A stretch of DNA of 64,000 nucleotides from Lutraria lutraria. Taxonomy: Eukaryota; Mollusca; Bivalvia; Venerida; Mactridae. The translations under genes and the position numbers were made by a program. The stretch covers positions 31,607,912-31,671,911 of the forward strand of contig OZ026848.1 in assembly GCA_964023205.1 (NCBI GenBank). The letters run 5' to 3'. Below, piece by piece: positions 11,160 to 29,399 of the stretch (its first letter is position 1; each line of letters begins with the position of its first letter). The notes beneath the pieces are model-generated. The model ran no database searches, was not told the origin of the DNA, and worked only from the letters and a program-made list of their open reading frames with translations.

Positions 11160-12113
11160 TCAATGCACCTTTTGTCCCTGCGCCTGGTGCGCTTCCCCAA
11201 CGTGGTTATGTCGGTCAAAATTACACGTGTGTATACAGTAATTAATTTACAACCAAGTTGTAAAGGCAATATTTGGAAAATACTAATTTTCAAAATGTCC
11301 AGGCTAAATAACGTAGAAAGAGCAAGCATTTTGGACATGCTTGAAGGTGACTTTCTAAAGGTCACGTGGCAAGACGCTTTAAATGTTTCAAGATCATCTA
11401 GTCTTGTTTGACGGGTAAACGCATCGGGGAGCTTGGCTGACAGACCCCGACCCGGAGCACGTCTCTATGACATGACAATTTCATCCGTCAACGTCACCTT
11501 CGCGGAAATCACAATACGGCATCGGGCTCAAAAACATCGGAAGACGTTGGCGTAATGTTGTCTTTAATGTCGAATTCATCCTTAAGGTTTCCTTTGCCGA
11601 CGGACGTGTTCGCGTTTACCGTCGACGTAATGAATGTTACGCCTGCAATTGTGTGTTGGAGCGTAATCGTTTTGGTGGGGTGATGTAATGGTTTGGACAG
11701 CGATAAATCACACCTTTAGAACTTACCTGGTGGTTATTTATGAGAATTTAAACGCTATAGGGTATGTAAACCAAATTCTTCGTCCTGTAGTCGTTCCCAT
11801 GTTTCAGCAACGTCATGGCCTTACATTTCAACATGACAATGCGCGCCCCATACGGCCAAATTTACTAGAAACTTTCTCATGGCCAATGATATTGACATTC
11901 TGCCATAGCATGCTAACTCTCCCGATTGTAACCCAATTGCACACAAGTGGGGCGCCCTTGGACGTCGTTTACGTCGACGTAACCCATAGACGAAAAACGT
12001 CCAAGAATTATCAAATGCTCTTTGAGTGGGCTCTCCTACGAAATGTGTGTGGTTCCATTGGACGGCGACTGCAAGCAGTGATAGCAAGTCAGGGAGGCCA
12101 TACCCGGTACTGA
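11160..12113 (+). mobile_element. Tc1/mariner transposase remnant 2
   Basis: The plus strand starts with a helix-turn-helix region (MSRLNNVERASILDMLEGDF, 11295-11354; LNVSRSSSLV), continues in broken frames, then gives 11688-12113 with MVWTAINHTFRTYLVV, LNAIGYVNQILRPVVVPMF and FQHDNARP (catalytic D), ending LQAVIASQGGHTRY, the usual C-terminus of this Tc1 subgroup. The DxxPIE block is scrambled by indels. It is a different subfamily from the neighbour at 10445. Confidence 0.75.
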
Positions 12114-13690
12114 CGAATTTTGGGGGTAAACTAGTGTTAAATCCGTATTATGTTTAATTACATTCAGATGACAAGTGATATGCGTAGAACTATTCCCAAT
12201 TTATATTTTTGTATCACAAAAACATGTATTCCGTATTTAGTTAATCAAATACGGTCCTGCGAAGGGGGGTGAGGCGTTTCTTATGGTTAACAGTTTTTCT
12301 TACAACAAAGACACTCATTAATATGCAGTTTATAATGTATTTATATCACATAATCATTTTTTATGGATTTCGAACCTCCATTTTGAAGAGTACTCATGAG
12401 GGTCATGGGTTCAGATTTCATTGGGACCATACTTTTTTTCTTTCTTTTATTTTTTATGTAATGTTTCGTATTTAGAACATGAATTTATACAGTAATGTGG
12501 AAGAAAAAAAATCCAAAATATTTTGTTGAGTTTATAGCCATTTATACATGGTTAATTAAGACAAATCACGTAACTGGGGATTTCTGACACACATCTTTTC
12601 AAAGCTGGATGGTAAAACCTTTTAAAATTTGGTGTAGACAATATATAGATCTACACACATAATATTCAGTTAATTTTGAGAAAATTTCTGCTTTAGTTTT
12701 CATTTAATGATATTTATCAATTTGCTGCCTTTTGGTAAAAGGCAAAAATCTTGACTAAATCTTAAAGGGGCGGGGTTACATATTTTCCATTTTTATCAAC
12801 AGTAGTTCCAAACATCATAATATCATAACAATTTGGATCGACTAAACATGGGTTACCCTTAGACTTACAGTTGTATACACATCCTTGCATTTATTGTATC
12901 ATCTGTTAAAGAGGTAGGTCGATTTTCGTAAAGGTGACTTCATTTGATTTTGAACTATTTTACGTTAGGGGTAGAGGAACAAAAATGGTCGCAACTCTCT
13001 TAACGGACGGTAAAAGGTTTTAAAAATTACGAACACGTACATAACAAGCTAGGAAACGTAAAGACTGTGACAATATGTCATAGACATGCAAAGACAATTT
13101 ATGGTGTAAGAAAGACATATTAAGTCAGTTATATTGTACCATTGCAATCGTTAATGTATTCATACATGTATATATATTTATATAGAAAGAACAGATATTA
13201 TAATATTACAAATTTATAAAAATTCAATTCAAAAATACCCATAGAATGTCTAATTTTTACCCTGTCATTTTTCGACTCGAATTATTACATGTTGCACTCA
13301 TGACAATCAGGTATCTTTGAAAATAACAAAAAATCATATCTGATGTATTTCATCCAAAATCGACGAAAATTCCATACAGAACAAAAATAAAGTGATCCTT
13401 ATCATCAAATTTTGAGTAGTATATGTGAACGTCAGACATGACGCAAAATGTTGGTGTAATTACTTGTTTACTGAAAATATGTTCCCAGTTCGTATAATAA
13501 TCCTCTCATGTGAAAATGATACGAAGTTCACATCGTTCAACAAATATTTTCGGATTAGACTTATGAAAAATTATTACTTTTCCTGAAAGCTGAAATCTTT
13601 ATCTTTAATATCATATGATACCTAAAGTTTTAGAATCGGTTGAGAAATAGAAAAAATATCACCCTATGGCCGTAAGGTCGGTATCGGGTA
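12114..13690. other. AT-rich stretch without recognisable gene
   Basis: No ORF with family features on either strand. There is a short tRNA-like trace near 12395 (GGGTCATGGGTTCAGATTTC). Otherwise nothing was identified. Confidence 0.5.
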
Positions 13691-13692
13691 TG

Positions 13693-13965
13693 CTACGGGA
13701 TAGGGGCATTTGCCCCCTCCCTGATGAAAACAAAATGGTCACGTAAACATTTGCCCCCCCCCCCCTTCACGCAATAGAAATGGTAGATATAGGATATTTA
13801 GTGCCAGTGCTTATTCTTTTAGTGGACGTTGCCCCAAAGTAGACATCCCCCCCCCAAAAAAAGCACTGGGGGCAAATGTCCTAACTATCTATTCTACTTT
13901 GGGGGGGGGGGCAAATTTCCACATGACCATTTTTTCATTGGGGGAAATTGTCCGGGCGGCTAACG
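13693..13965. repeat. Inverted repeat with C/G homopolymer tracts (MITE-like)
   Basis: A left arm reading CCCTGATGAAAACAAAATGG, TCACGTAAACATTTG and a long C run is matched in reverse by a right arm with a long G run, CAAATTTCCACATGACCATT and TTTTCATTGGGGG. A second inner pair is GCCCCAAAGTAGA / TCTACTTTGGGG. C-runs and G-runs therefore face each other twice. The structure resembles a foldback MITE; no target duplication was established. Confidence 0.65.
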
Positions 13966-14399
13966 TCCTACACTCGTATGCTACTCATGTATTTTAGTTA
14001 CATAATATCAATTAATCAGATACTTAATACAGCCCTAAACTAAAGTCAGCTTAAACTCAATGTATGATTTAATACAAATACAATACGTTACATGACATTA
14101 AAGACAAAGGCATACTCTGCAACAGTATACATGTATTATATAAAGAGCCTTTAAAAGTAACAGGTACATTAATCACGGCATTCAGTGCAGGTGCCAGTTA
14201 TAAAATCAAGAATTGTGAACATATGTCATTTTATAATTCTTATATCTTTTTACTGTAGATCAGCATTCATGCGTTCGGTATTGTACTGTTTTTAAGTGGG
14301 CCGCTTTGACCCGCATTCGTACAAACTCCTGAATCAGATTAATACTGGAAATTATCTCAGTCACTGAGCATATATTATCCAGGGGTGTGTGTTCGCTTA

Positions 14400-15312
14400 T
14401 AAAAGTCTTAAATTAGTGAGATGAGATTGTTATTTAAAAGTATTGATGGTATCACAGTTCACAGCACTTTCTGATAAATTGTTCTAGTCTTTGATAGTTC
14501 TTGGAAAAATGAGTTTTTAAATAGTTCTGTGTTTGTGGCAGTAATCTTAATTTGTCTCCGATGCCCTGCTCGTGATGTGCGTTAATTGGTTGAATGTGAT
14601 GTAATCATTGGCGGGGGATGGCTACAAGGTCGTTGATGATCTTGTAGAGACACGAGACGTTGTTCTCTCCTCATGTGTATGAGCGGTTTCTATCCTAGTT
14701 CTTTCTACATGTTTATATCTCTGCTGTTCCGATAGTAATCATTTTTGACAAATCGAGTTCCTTTCCTTTGAATACTTTCGAGGCGGTTAATGTAATCGTA
14801 ATTTTTGAGAGTATAAGTCTAACATTGTTGATGAATAGTCCAAAACTGACCTTACTAGGGAAATATAAGCTATTTCTTTGAAACTTTTGTCACATTTTTA
14901 AAATTTCTTCTGATGAAACCTAGGGTTGAATTTGCTTTGTTACATATCTGATTTATATATGTGTACTTCATTTTAGATTATCACTGAAGATCACTCCTAT
15001 GTAAGGATTTTCATTTATTTGTTCTATTAAAGATGTGATTATCAAAGAATAGTTACACACAAAAGAGGTTTTGGTACAACAGACAGACATGATATGTAGC
15101 ATTGTGTAGCATTGAATCGCACCCCCATACTTTGGGGCCATACTCCCAATGCCTTCAGGTCTTCTTGTAATTGTATTTGGTCTTGTAAATTTCTGATAAC
15201 ATGTTATCCATGTCTCTGATGTAAACAATGACTGAACTACACAAGTTACTTTTCGACTGCGCGAAAGAATTCTATCCATCAATCGTTTTAAAGAGGACAC
15301 TTGTAAATAAGG
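14400..15312 (-). mobile_element. CR1/jockey-like LINE remnant (RT C-terminal region)
   Basis: The minus strand gives RT thumb-region motifs: YSLIITSLIEQINENPYIGV with IFSDNLK near 14970-15050, then MKYTYINQICNKANSTLGFI with RRNF, and further down a weak match to the C-terminal tail ending near 14450. The frame is broken many times. It lies directly downstream of the 3' end of the LINE at 15316-19005, in the same orientation, so it is an older, separate copy of another family. Confidence 0.65.
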
Positions 15313-15417
15313 TGTTAAGATAAGATAAGACAAGATTTATTTCAAGTCGGTAAGACAATAACAATATAACATAAGCCATCTAAGAGCTTTTGAGCCGACT
15401 ATATAACTAGAGTAAAC

Positions 15418-15583
15418 AACAATAACAAATTATATAAGAGCTGTAAAAAACAAATGCATGTTTAAGAATATACTGACAAGCAATGAAGCACATTTAAAAA
15501 AACAATAACAAATTATATAAGAGCTGTAAAAAACAAATGCATGTTTAAGAATATACAGACAAGCAATGAAGCACATTTAAAAA
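15418..15583. repeat. 83-bp tandem duplication in LINE 3' UTR
   Basis: Two nearly identical copies (15418-15500 and 15501-15583) start AACAATAACAAATTATATAA and end GCACATTTAAAAA; the one difference seen is CTGAC versus CAGAC. They lie downstream of the RT ORF of the minus-strand LINE. Confidence 0.9.
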
Positions 15584-18260
15584 CATCTATTAACAAATAT
15601 TTTAAAGTAAATAATAATAATAAACTTACGAGATATATAATTAAAAAATGCACAATTCTTTGAATAATATAAAGAAGACACAGTAAAAAATACATCATGC
15701 AGTTAAATATACAAAATATTAATAATATTAATTCGTGTAATGCAACCCCTGTACTCATTTTTTACAAGCATTACATTTGCAATTTTGCCCATTCCAATTT
15801 AAAATTAACCCCTTGAACTGATTGAAGCTATTACATTTTCGAAAGTCTTCCGGGAGAGAGTTCCATAGTACAGGGGCTGCATACCTGAATGAGTTTTTAC
15901 CAGATTTAGTAGATCACACATGTGGAATCAGTAACATATTAGAATAGCGGAAGTTATATGTATTATTTTGTTTTTGAATAAGATTTGATAATACTGAAGG
16001 GGCCAAATTGTTGATAATTTTGAATGTTTCCAGAGCCATTGTTCTCATACGTCTAATATAAAGGGTTTGGAAGCTTAGTCCTTGACAGAAGTTCATTGTA
16101 GGAAGACTGATCATCATTATATACAAATCTTAATGCTCTTTCTTGAATTTTCTCCATTTTTTTATATAGAGTTTCTTTCTGAACAAAAATGCCAAGATAG
16201 CGGACAGAAATTAAAGTTAGAAAGAATAAATGTATGAAATATGGTTAGTCTATTTAATTTGCTGAGATTATTTCCTATTCATTTAAGTATATTGAGTTGT
16301 TGAGCAGCCTTCTTACAGATGTTTCCAATATGATAATCAAAAGATAGTTTAAAATCAATGTCAACTCCTAATAACCTTACTATTTCATCACATGAAATAT
16401 ATGAGTTTTCAAGACTGAAAGTAGGAGATTTGTCGTGGGTTTTCTTACCAATTGCTACAGCTTGGAATTTATCAGGATTAGCTTGCATTTTGTTAAATTT
16501 AAACCATTCGATAAGGACGTTACTTTCATCTTGAAGGACTTCAATCAAAGAATTATAATTTGGTGAACTAAAAGATAACGTATTATCATCAGCATAGTTG
16601 TACAAGGTGCCTTTGTTTATGAAGTAGAATATATACCATTTATAAATACATTAAAGAGTAAAGGACCTAAAATAGAGCCTTGGGGTACGCCTTTCTTAAT
16701 ACTAGCCCAAGAGCTCAAAGCATTGCCAAGTTCTATTTGTTGTGATCTATTACTTAAATATGACCTCAAAAGGTTAACGGAGGTTTCTGATAGTCCATAC
16801 GAAGATAGTTTACATAGCAAAATATCATGTGGTAAGCAATCAAAAGCTTTAGACAGATCCATCAAAATTGCAGCTGTAAATTAATTCCTTTCGAGGGCCA
16901 TCTTCCAGTCCTCCAGCAGTTTCAAAGGCGTTGTTTGGCAGCCATGGCCTCTCCTAAAGGCACATAGGAAATTGTCAAAAATGGTTTCAAAGTATTCTGA
17001 CAGTTGAAGGGATAATAATTATTATCTTTTCAAAAATTTTGTATTTTATCTAAACTAGGGTGATCTTTTGGGTTAAAGCAGTAGTCCTTACCTATTCCAT
17101 CTGCTACATTTACATAAAATTGTTAAAAATATCTGCTACATCAGTTTTCTTTGAGAGTATTTTATCATTTTCCATCAAGATGATGCTGGACTGAGAATTA
17201 CATGTTTTTCTAGATATGTATGGTTTGATGGTATTCCAAAGATCTGTTGATTTGCACCCCCAATACATCTTTTCCGGAAATAGTTATTAAGTGATTTTTT
17301 CTTCAGCTTGTCGACAAAATTTCTGTTCTTTCTATACATTTCCCAGTTTTTTGAGTTTCTGTTTTTAAGGTATTTATGGTAAGGCATTTTTTTATGATAT
17401 ACAGCTTTTCTAAGGGCCCTGTTCATATGCGGTAGCTGGTTATTTTTCCTATATATTTCTTTTACTTGCGCATGTTTGTCATAAATGTTAACAATTTCTG
17501 ATTCAAAATTATCATAAATAGTATCAATGTCAGTAGTCTGGTCTATATTGATATCTATAGGCAGTTTAACTTTAGAAAGGTCACTATTCAGTGCATCTAT
17601 ATCAACATTTTTAAAACTTCTAAATTGAACTTTTTGTTTCTCAAACTTAGGGATAGTATTATTTATCACTGTTGATATCATGTTGTGGCAATCACTAATA
17701 CCAGTACAAAAAATGTATGGTTCTCATACACAACCTTTTTGAGTTGGTTAAAATAATGTCAAGTAAAGAAGGTTCACAGCCTGTCATGAAGCAGGTATGA
17801 TCATGTACAATATTTTCAATGTTAAACAGTTCAATCAAATCAAATAAAGGTTTACCCTTCTTATCACAACTTATATCATAATTAAGATCTCCAATAATCA
17901 TATAGTGGTCTGAAAAAGTAATACATTTGTCTAAAAGCTTGGTGAAAATATTAGAGAAATTTGAATCCTTCATAGATTACTAGGGGGTCTGTATATACAT
18001 AGAAAACACCACTTTGATTTATTTAGGGTTACCTCATGTATAATATTTTCGCATTCCTTTGATTCAATATCTGAACGCCTACGTGCTGGAATGTCACATT
18101 TTATGTACGAGGCCAACCCCCCCACCAAATATGTTTCTGTCTCTACGTTCGAATTTAAAACCGGGAACATCAAAGATATTATTGCGATAAGATTCATCTA
18201 ACTTAGTTTCTGAAATATATAAAAGATCAACAATTTGGTCTAGCAACAATTCATTAATGT

Positions 18261-18950
18261 CTATAAATTCTTTAGACTATTGATATTTAGATGGGCTACA
18301 ATATTTTTTTTCGGGTGATTATTTCTAACAGTTCTAAGTTCTTCAAACATAGATGTTATTGTGGTTGAGTTAACGCTTGTATCGTTATCCAGTTGAAAGG
18401 TAACATTACTATAGTCCTCTTCAAAGAATGAGTCACTAAACTGTAGAATATTGCAGTTTCTGCACAGCCATGGTTCAGTTGATCCCGTCATAGACACATA
18501 TAAATCTGGAGAGATCTCTGCATATTTTATGTGCCACTTTTCATAGCAACATTCACACACAACTGCTCGGTGAGTTTTTGCCACCGGTTTCATACATTTA
18601 CCACAGGGATATTTTGTTGGACCTGGGTTTAATGAAACATCACCACTGATAATAAGTATCAAGACGATTCTGTGATGCTTTTGTCTGCATTGTATGGGAA
18701 TAGATGCGGGTTGAGTCCTCTGGTGTCTTATATAGTGGAAAATTGACCAAAGGTCATAGTTATCGTTGTAGTTACAAAAGGTGTAGCCCTCGGATAAGCC
18801 AATTACTGTATCAGTTCGACGATAATATGGTAGGACGAATTTGCTTCCATTATGTTCGTACCCAGTTGTTCTTGTATAATAATCGGCATTTTCAACGTTG
18901 GAAAAATATATTATAAAGAGAATACCAATAAAATGTCCAAATAGCTTCAT
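18261..18950 (-). CDS. LINE N-terminal ORF: signal peptide, 2A-like motif, PHD-like finger
   Basis: 229 codons open. Residues 1-22 are hydrophobic like a secretion signal (GHFIGILFIIYF). Residues 103-111 are GDVSLNPGP (18618-18644), preceded by a hydrophobic run (IVLILIIS); this fits the 2A consensus D-x-E/S-x-NPGP, where ribosomes skip the bond between G110 and P111. Residues 116-166 form a PHD-like zinc pattern (C116, C119, C132, C134/C135, H140, W161, C163, C166). Residues 216-228 begin the endonuclease. 2A motifs at this place are known from CR1-like LINEs of sea urchins and molluscs. The expected result is a released, possibly secreted, leader of 110 residues, with the zinc finger-endonuclease-RT polyprotein kept in the cell. 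Function is inferred; the element downstream is broken. Confidence 0.8.
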   Translation of the reverse strand: MKLFGHFIGILFIIYFSNVENADYYTRTTGYEHNGSKFVLPYYRRTDTVIGLSEGYTFCNYNDNYDLWSIFHYIRHQRTQPASIPIQCRQKHHRIVLILIISGDVSLNPGPTKYPCGKCMKPVAKTHRAVVCECCYEKWHIKYAEISPDLYVSMTGSTEPWLCRNCNILQFSDSFFEEDYSNVTFQLDNDTSVNSTTITSMFEELRTVRNNHPKKNIVAHLNINSLKNL

Positions 18951-19005
18951 CGTTCACTGTTGGGGATCACCGGAATCACACCATCGCCTGTTATGGTTTT
19001 AAAAA

Positions 19006-25422
<6,417 letters not shown>

Positions 25423-25453
25423 CTGAAAATAAATCACAAGTAGCAATCAGTAA

Positions 25454-26928
25454 ATTATAGTTGTGTCTGGATAAAGGTAAAATTATAATTGTATTTAGAT
25501 AAAGGTAAAATTATAGTTGTATTTAGATAAAGGTAAAAATATAGTTGTATCTAGATAAAGGTAAAATTATAGTTGTATTTAGATAAAGGTAAAAATATAG
25601 TTGTATCTAGATAAAGGTAAAAATATAGTTGTATCTAGATAAAGGTTAATTTATAGTTGTATCAAGATAAAGGTAAAAATATAGTTGTATTTAGATAAAG
25701 GTAAAAATATAGTTGTATTTAGATAAAGGTAAAAATATAGTTGTATCTAGATAAAGGTAAAAATATAGTTGTATTTAGATAAAGGTAAAATTCTAGTTGT
25801 ATTTAGATAAAGGTAAAAATATAGTTGTATTTAGATAAAGGTAAAAATATAGTTGTATCTAGATAAAGGTAAAAATATAGTTGTATTTAGATAAAGGTAA
25901 AAATATAGTTGTATTTAGATAAAGGTAAAAATATAGTTGTATCTAGATAAAGGTAAAAATATAATTGTATCTAGATAAAGGTAAAATTATAGTTGTATCT
26001 AGATAAAGGTAAAAATATAGTTGTATCTAGATAAAGGTAAAAATATAGTTGTATCTAGATAAAGGTAAAAATATAGTTGTATCTAGATAAAGGTTAATTT
26101 ATAATTGTATCAAGATAAAGGTAAAAATATAGTTGTATTTAGATAAAGGTAAAAATATAGTTGTATTTAGATAAAGGTAAAAATATAGTTGTATCTAGAT
26201 AAAGGTAAAAATATAGTTGTATTTAGATAAAGGTAAAATTCTAGTTGTATTTAGATAAAGGTAAAAATATAGTTGTATCTAGATAAAGGTTAATTTATAA
26301 TTGTATCAAGATAAAGGTAAAAATATAGTTGTATTTAGATAAAGGTAAAAATATAGTTGTATTTAGATAAAGGTAAAAATATAGTTGTATCTAGATAAAG
26401 GTAAAAATATAGTTGTATCTAGATAAAGGTAAAAATATAGTTGTATTTAGATAAAGGTAAAAATATAGTTGTATTTAGATAAAGGTAAAAATATAGTTGT
26501 ATCTAGATAAAGGTAAAAATATAGTTGTATTTAGATAAAGGTAAAAATATAGTTGTATTTAGATAAAGGTAAAAATATAGTTGTATTTAGATAAAGGTAA
26601 AAATATAGTTGTATCTAGATAAAGGTAAAAATATAGTTGTATCTAGATAAAGGTAAAAATATAGTTGTATCTAGATAAAGGTAAAAATATAGTTGTATTT
26701 AGATAAACTCAAGGTAAAAATATAGTTGTATCTAGATTAGTGTAAAAATACAGTTGTATCTAGATAAAGGTAAAAATACAGTTGTATCTAGATAACGGTA
26801 AAAATATAGTTGTATCTAGATAAAGGTAAAAATATAGTTGTATCTAGATAAACTTAAGGTAAAAATATAGTTGTATCTAGATAAAGGTAAAGATATAGTT
26901 GTGTCTAGATAAAGGTAAAATTCTAATT
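25454..26928. repeat. 28-bp minisatellite, about 52 units
   Basis: The unit is TTGTATCTAGATAAAGGTAA followed by AAATATAG. The main variants are TTTAGA for TCTAGA and AAATTCTAG for AAATATAG. A rare variant, GGTTAATTTATA followed by TTGTATCAAGA, appears at 25644, 26092 and 26288, spaced 448 (16 units) and 196 (7 units), so whole blocks were duplicated. Two units near 26706 and 26850 carry short insertions (CTCAAGG, CTTAAGG). It lies just upstream (on the minus strand) of the first PDZ1 exon. Confidence 0.97.
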
Positions 26929-27049
26929 GATTATAATGCCTCATTGGCCATTTCAGTTCAAAGAAATACAGAGGAATTAAATATTAAAATATTCAGTTTA
27001 AAAACTGAGTTGATTAAAAAGTTGAATTATATAGGAGCGAGTCCAGAAT

Positions 27050-28805
27050 AATGACTGTCCACATTTAATCAAGAGTTTTGTACGAATGTATTAAAAATGT
27101 ATTGTGAACTAGGACACTACATACACTTAAGAATTGCTTTGTGATAAAGCAACCTTATCAGATATCATCATTCATATGTTGTCAGCAGCTTTATTGAACA
27201 TTTTTATCTTAGTTGACCACTGATAGTTTTTCAAAGCCGCGATATTGTACATTAAATATATCGAACAAATTTCCTAAAAGCTTTATTTAAACACTAATTA
27301 TACTAGAGTTCGTCCATTTATTTTTCTAAAGCACAATTGTCATATTCATGGGAAAATCTACAATAAAAATCTGATTTACCGTTTGAATGATGGAATTATG
27401 TTTGAACTCTTAAAAGGATATTAGTCAGCAGAAGTACAGCCTCCATTAAGCTAACAGTTTAAAAGTATGGTTGATTACAGAAATCATTGAAAATGTACAT
27501 ACTAATATTGACTTTTTGGTGTATCGTGTTTTCAAAAGGGACGAGTTTGTAAAACTATAAAAGGGGTCGGGTAGCTTCACTTAGGGCCAAAAATGGCACT
27601 GTGTCAATTTCTGTACAACATCTCAGGATGTTATAGCTAGTATAGTTTTATACTCATTTATTTTGAAAGGGCTCATAAATCAAAGATAATCATTGTTTTT
27701 TAAAAATCTCACGGTCAATCATTTTCAACCATAGAAGCCATAAACATTATAAAAGTTCCCAAAATCTGTCCGCTCCATGCCGAGATATAAGTTTTTGACA
27801 TTATGGGTATAAAACCTTAATATGAAAAGTTAGGAAAGGGACGTTTTTGAAAAAATAGGAAATAGTTTTTATTTATTTTTTAATTTGTTGAAATTTCATC
27901 AGTTTTCTTGTTTATATTTTGAAGAAAAAGAGATCTGGCGTTTATTTTCTTTTATTTTGGTTGCCATTTGCTGATAATTTAACAAAACGGTGTTTTTCAT
28001 AAAAAACATGATATAAATAAGGAAACTCTGTTCTTTTTACATTAGCAATCTGCATTTATTTCACATACACAAAAAAACAAACACTAAGTCATAAGGTTAT
28101 TACACACACAGTACAAAGTTACCATGCTGTTCACATTAATTCAATATCTTCAGTGTAAAGTCAAGTACATAATATTTCAACAATGCATACGATTGAAGCG
28201 TGTATATGTAGATCAAGTACAAATGTTAATCTGAATTGTTTAATTTTGTATATTTACTGAAAATATCATAGAGGTTGACCGGAACATCAGAACTAATTTC
28301 CCATTTAGCTGAAAGTGACGGGTTTCAACAAATTGTTACAACACATAACATTGGAGTTGCCTCCATTACACGGGAGATTCGCTTCATAACACGTGGAAAT
28401 AATGATCATTGATATAATAGAAAGAACGCGTCATAGCACGTGAACAAAAAATGAAATAATCCACGTTACCTCTTCAGTTCGTGTTTTGCAGACCAAGGTA
28501 GTTCAATAGCCAATCAATGCAACATTTGTAACTCTGAAACAGATGATGTGTATAGACATCTACTTGGCGAGTGTATCATGATTGTTCAGGATAGATCCGA
28601 ACATATAAATAATAGAGGCAGTCAGATAATATCTTCAACAGCACTTCTTACGACACTGAAATTTTCATTAAGTCACTTTTGATAAAAACATTCTTTATGT
28701 CTTCCATGTACAGCAATTAAAATACAAGCAGTTTTTAAACTTAGTTAAGTTGCAAATTTACTTATAAAGTCTACGTGACATATTGTAACAAGAATTAATT
28801 TTTAT
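27050..28805 (-). other. Orphan copy of receptor upstream region (copy D)
   Basis: Homologous over its length to 2400-4030 and, reversed, to 48980-50530, including AAGCCGCGATATTGTACATT and the ACACGGGAGATTCGC block. It stops just short of where exon 1 should begin (near 27050, after a segment with ATGACTGTCCAC) and is followed by the par-3 minisatellite. At the other end it stops at 28805 and joins a LINE fragment. No receptor exon is near it. Confidence 0.75.
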
Positions 28806-28814
28806 ATATTTCGA

Positions 28815-28935
28815 TGTGAAATTTTGGGGGTCTATGATTATAAAGAATTAGATAAATTGCATGTTAGATTCTGTAAACGAATGCTAGGTGCTAAGGAAGG
28901 GGATGCTTACATCTAGTTGGTTAAAATGAACACAA
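28815..28935 (+). mobile_element. LINE fragment (C-terminal RT region)
   Basis: The plus strand reads WGFYDYKELDKLHVRFCKRM then LGAKEGDAYI in one frame after a short break, a motif pair found near the C-terminus of invertebrate LINE polyproteins. Only about 40 codons remain. Confidence 0.55.
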
Positions 28936-29399
28936 CTAAAACAGTATTCATAATGTTCGGCAGCAAGGCACAACTTAACAAATGTTGTACCGATGAAATT
29001 AACATTGCCGGCGATTAAAGTCCCTTTAGCAGATACACTTATTGGTCGTAATAGTTTCTGTTTGTCCTATAACACAGGAATCCGGGGCGTTTTCCTCCCG
29101 TGCGTACTTTATAGCAAGAAGAAGTGTTTCCGAAACCATTATCGTATATTTTTCAATATCATTGAAATAATTACTATTTATAGAACAGCTGTGTTTTACC
29201 GCAGTCAAGTTATGCATACGGCATAAAGTGACGTCACGTGCTCTATATATTTCAAGATTACAAAAGCACAATTCACAGTGAAACGAGTGTTTTTAGAAGA
29301 AAAGGGGCTTGTTTCGTCGGTAATAAATATCTTGGGATAATATCAGCAATTGTTTGTTTTTTTGCATATATTTTGTACAGCAAATAGGTTATGGGGCTT

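Larger units (their letters stand above)
15316..19005 (-). mobile_element. CR1-like non-LTR retrotransposon with 2A-like motif, decayed
   Basis: Read on the minus strand: ORF start at 18950 with signal peptide, 2A-like motif and PHD-like finger; apurinic endonuclease pieces (NIVAHLNINSLKN at 18300-18265; CFLCIYRPPSN near 17975; MIIGDLNYD and LLDIILTN at 17900-17740); a linker (17175-17681); reverse transcriptase (DLSKAFDCLPHDIL, then KGVPQGSILGPLLF at 16865-16617; NYADDNTLSFSS near 16600); and a C-terminus (FRYAAPVLWNSLPEDFR, 15899-15840). The 3' end shows TCTTATCTTATCTTA-type repeats at 15310-15335, as in CR1-group tails. Frameshifts separate most blocks, so it is not active. The exact 5' end is uncertain. 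Confidence 0.85.

Noticed and set aside
25454..26928. Regularly spaced repeats that could be mistaken for a CRISPR array
   Set aside because: Units are contiguous 28-bp repeats with no unique spacers; it is a eukaryotic minisatellite.
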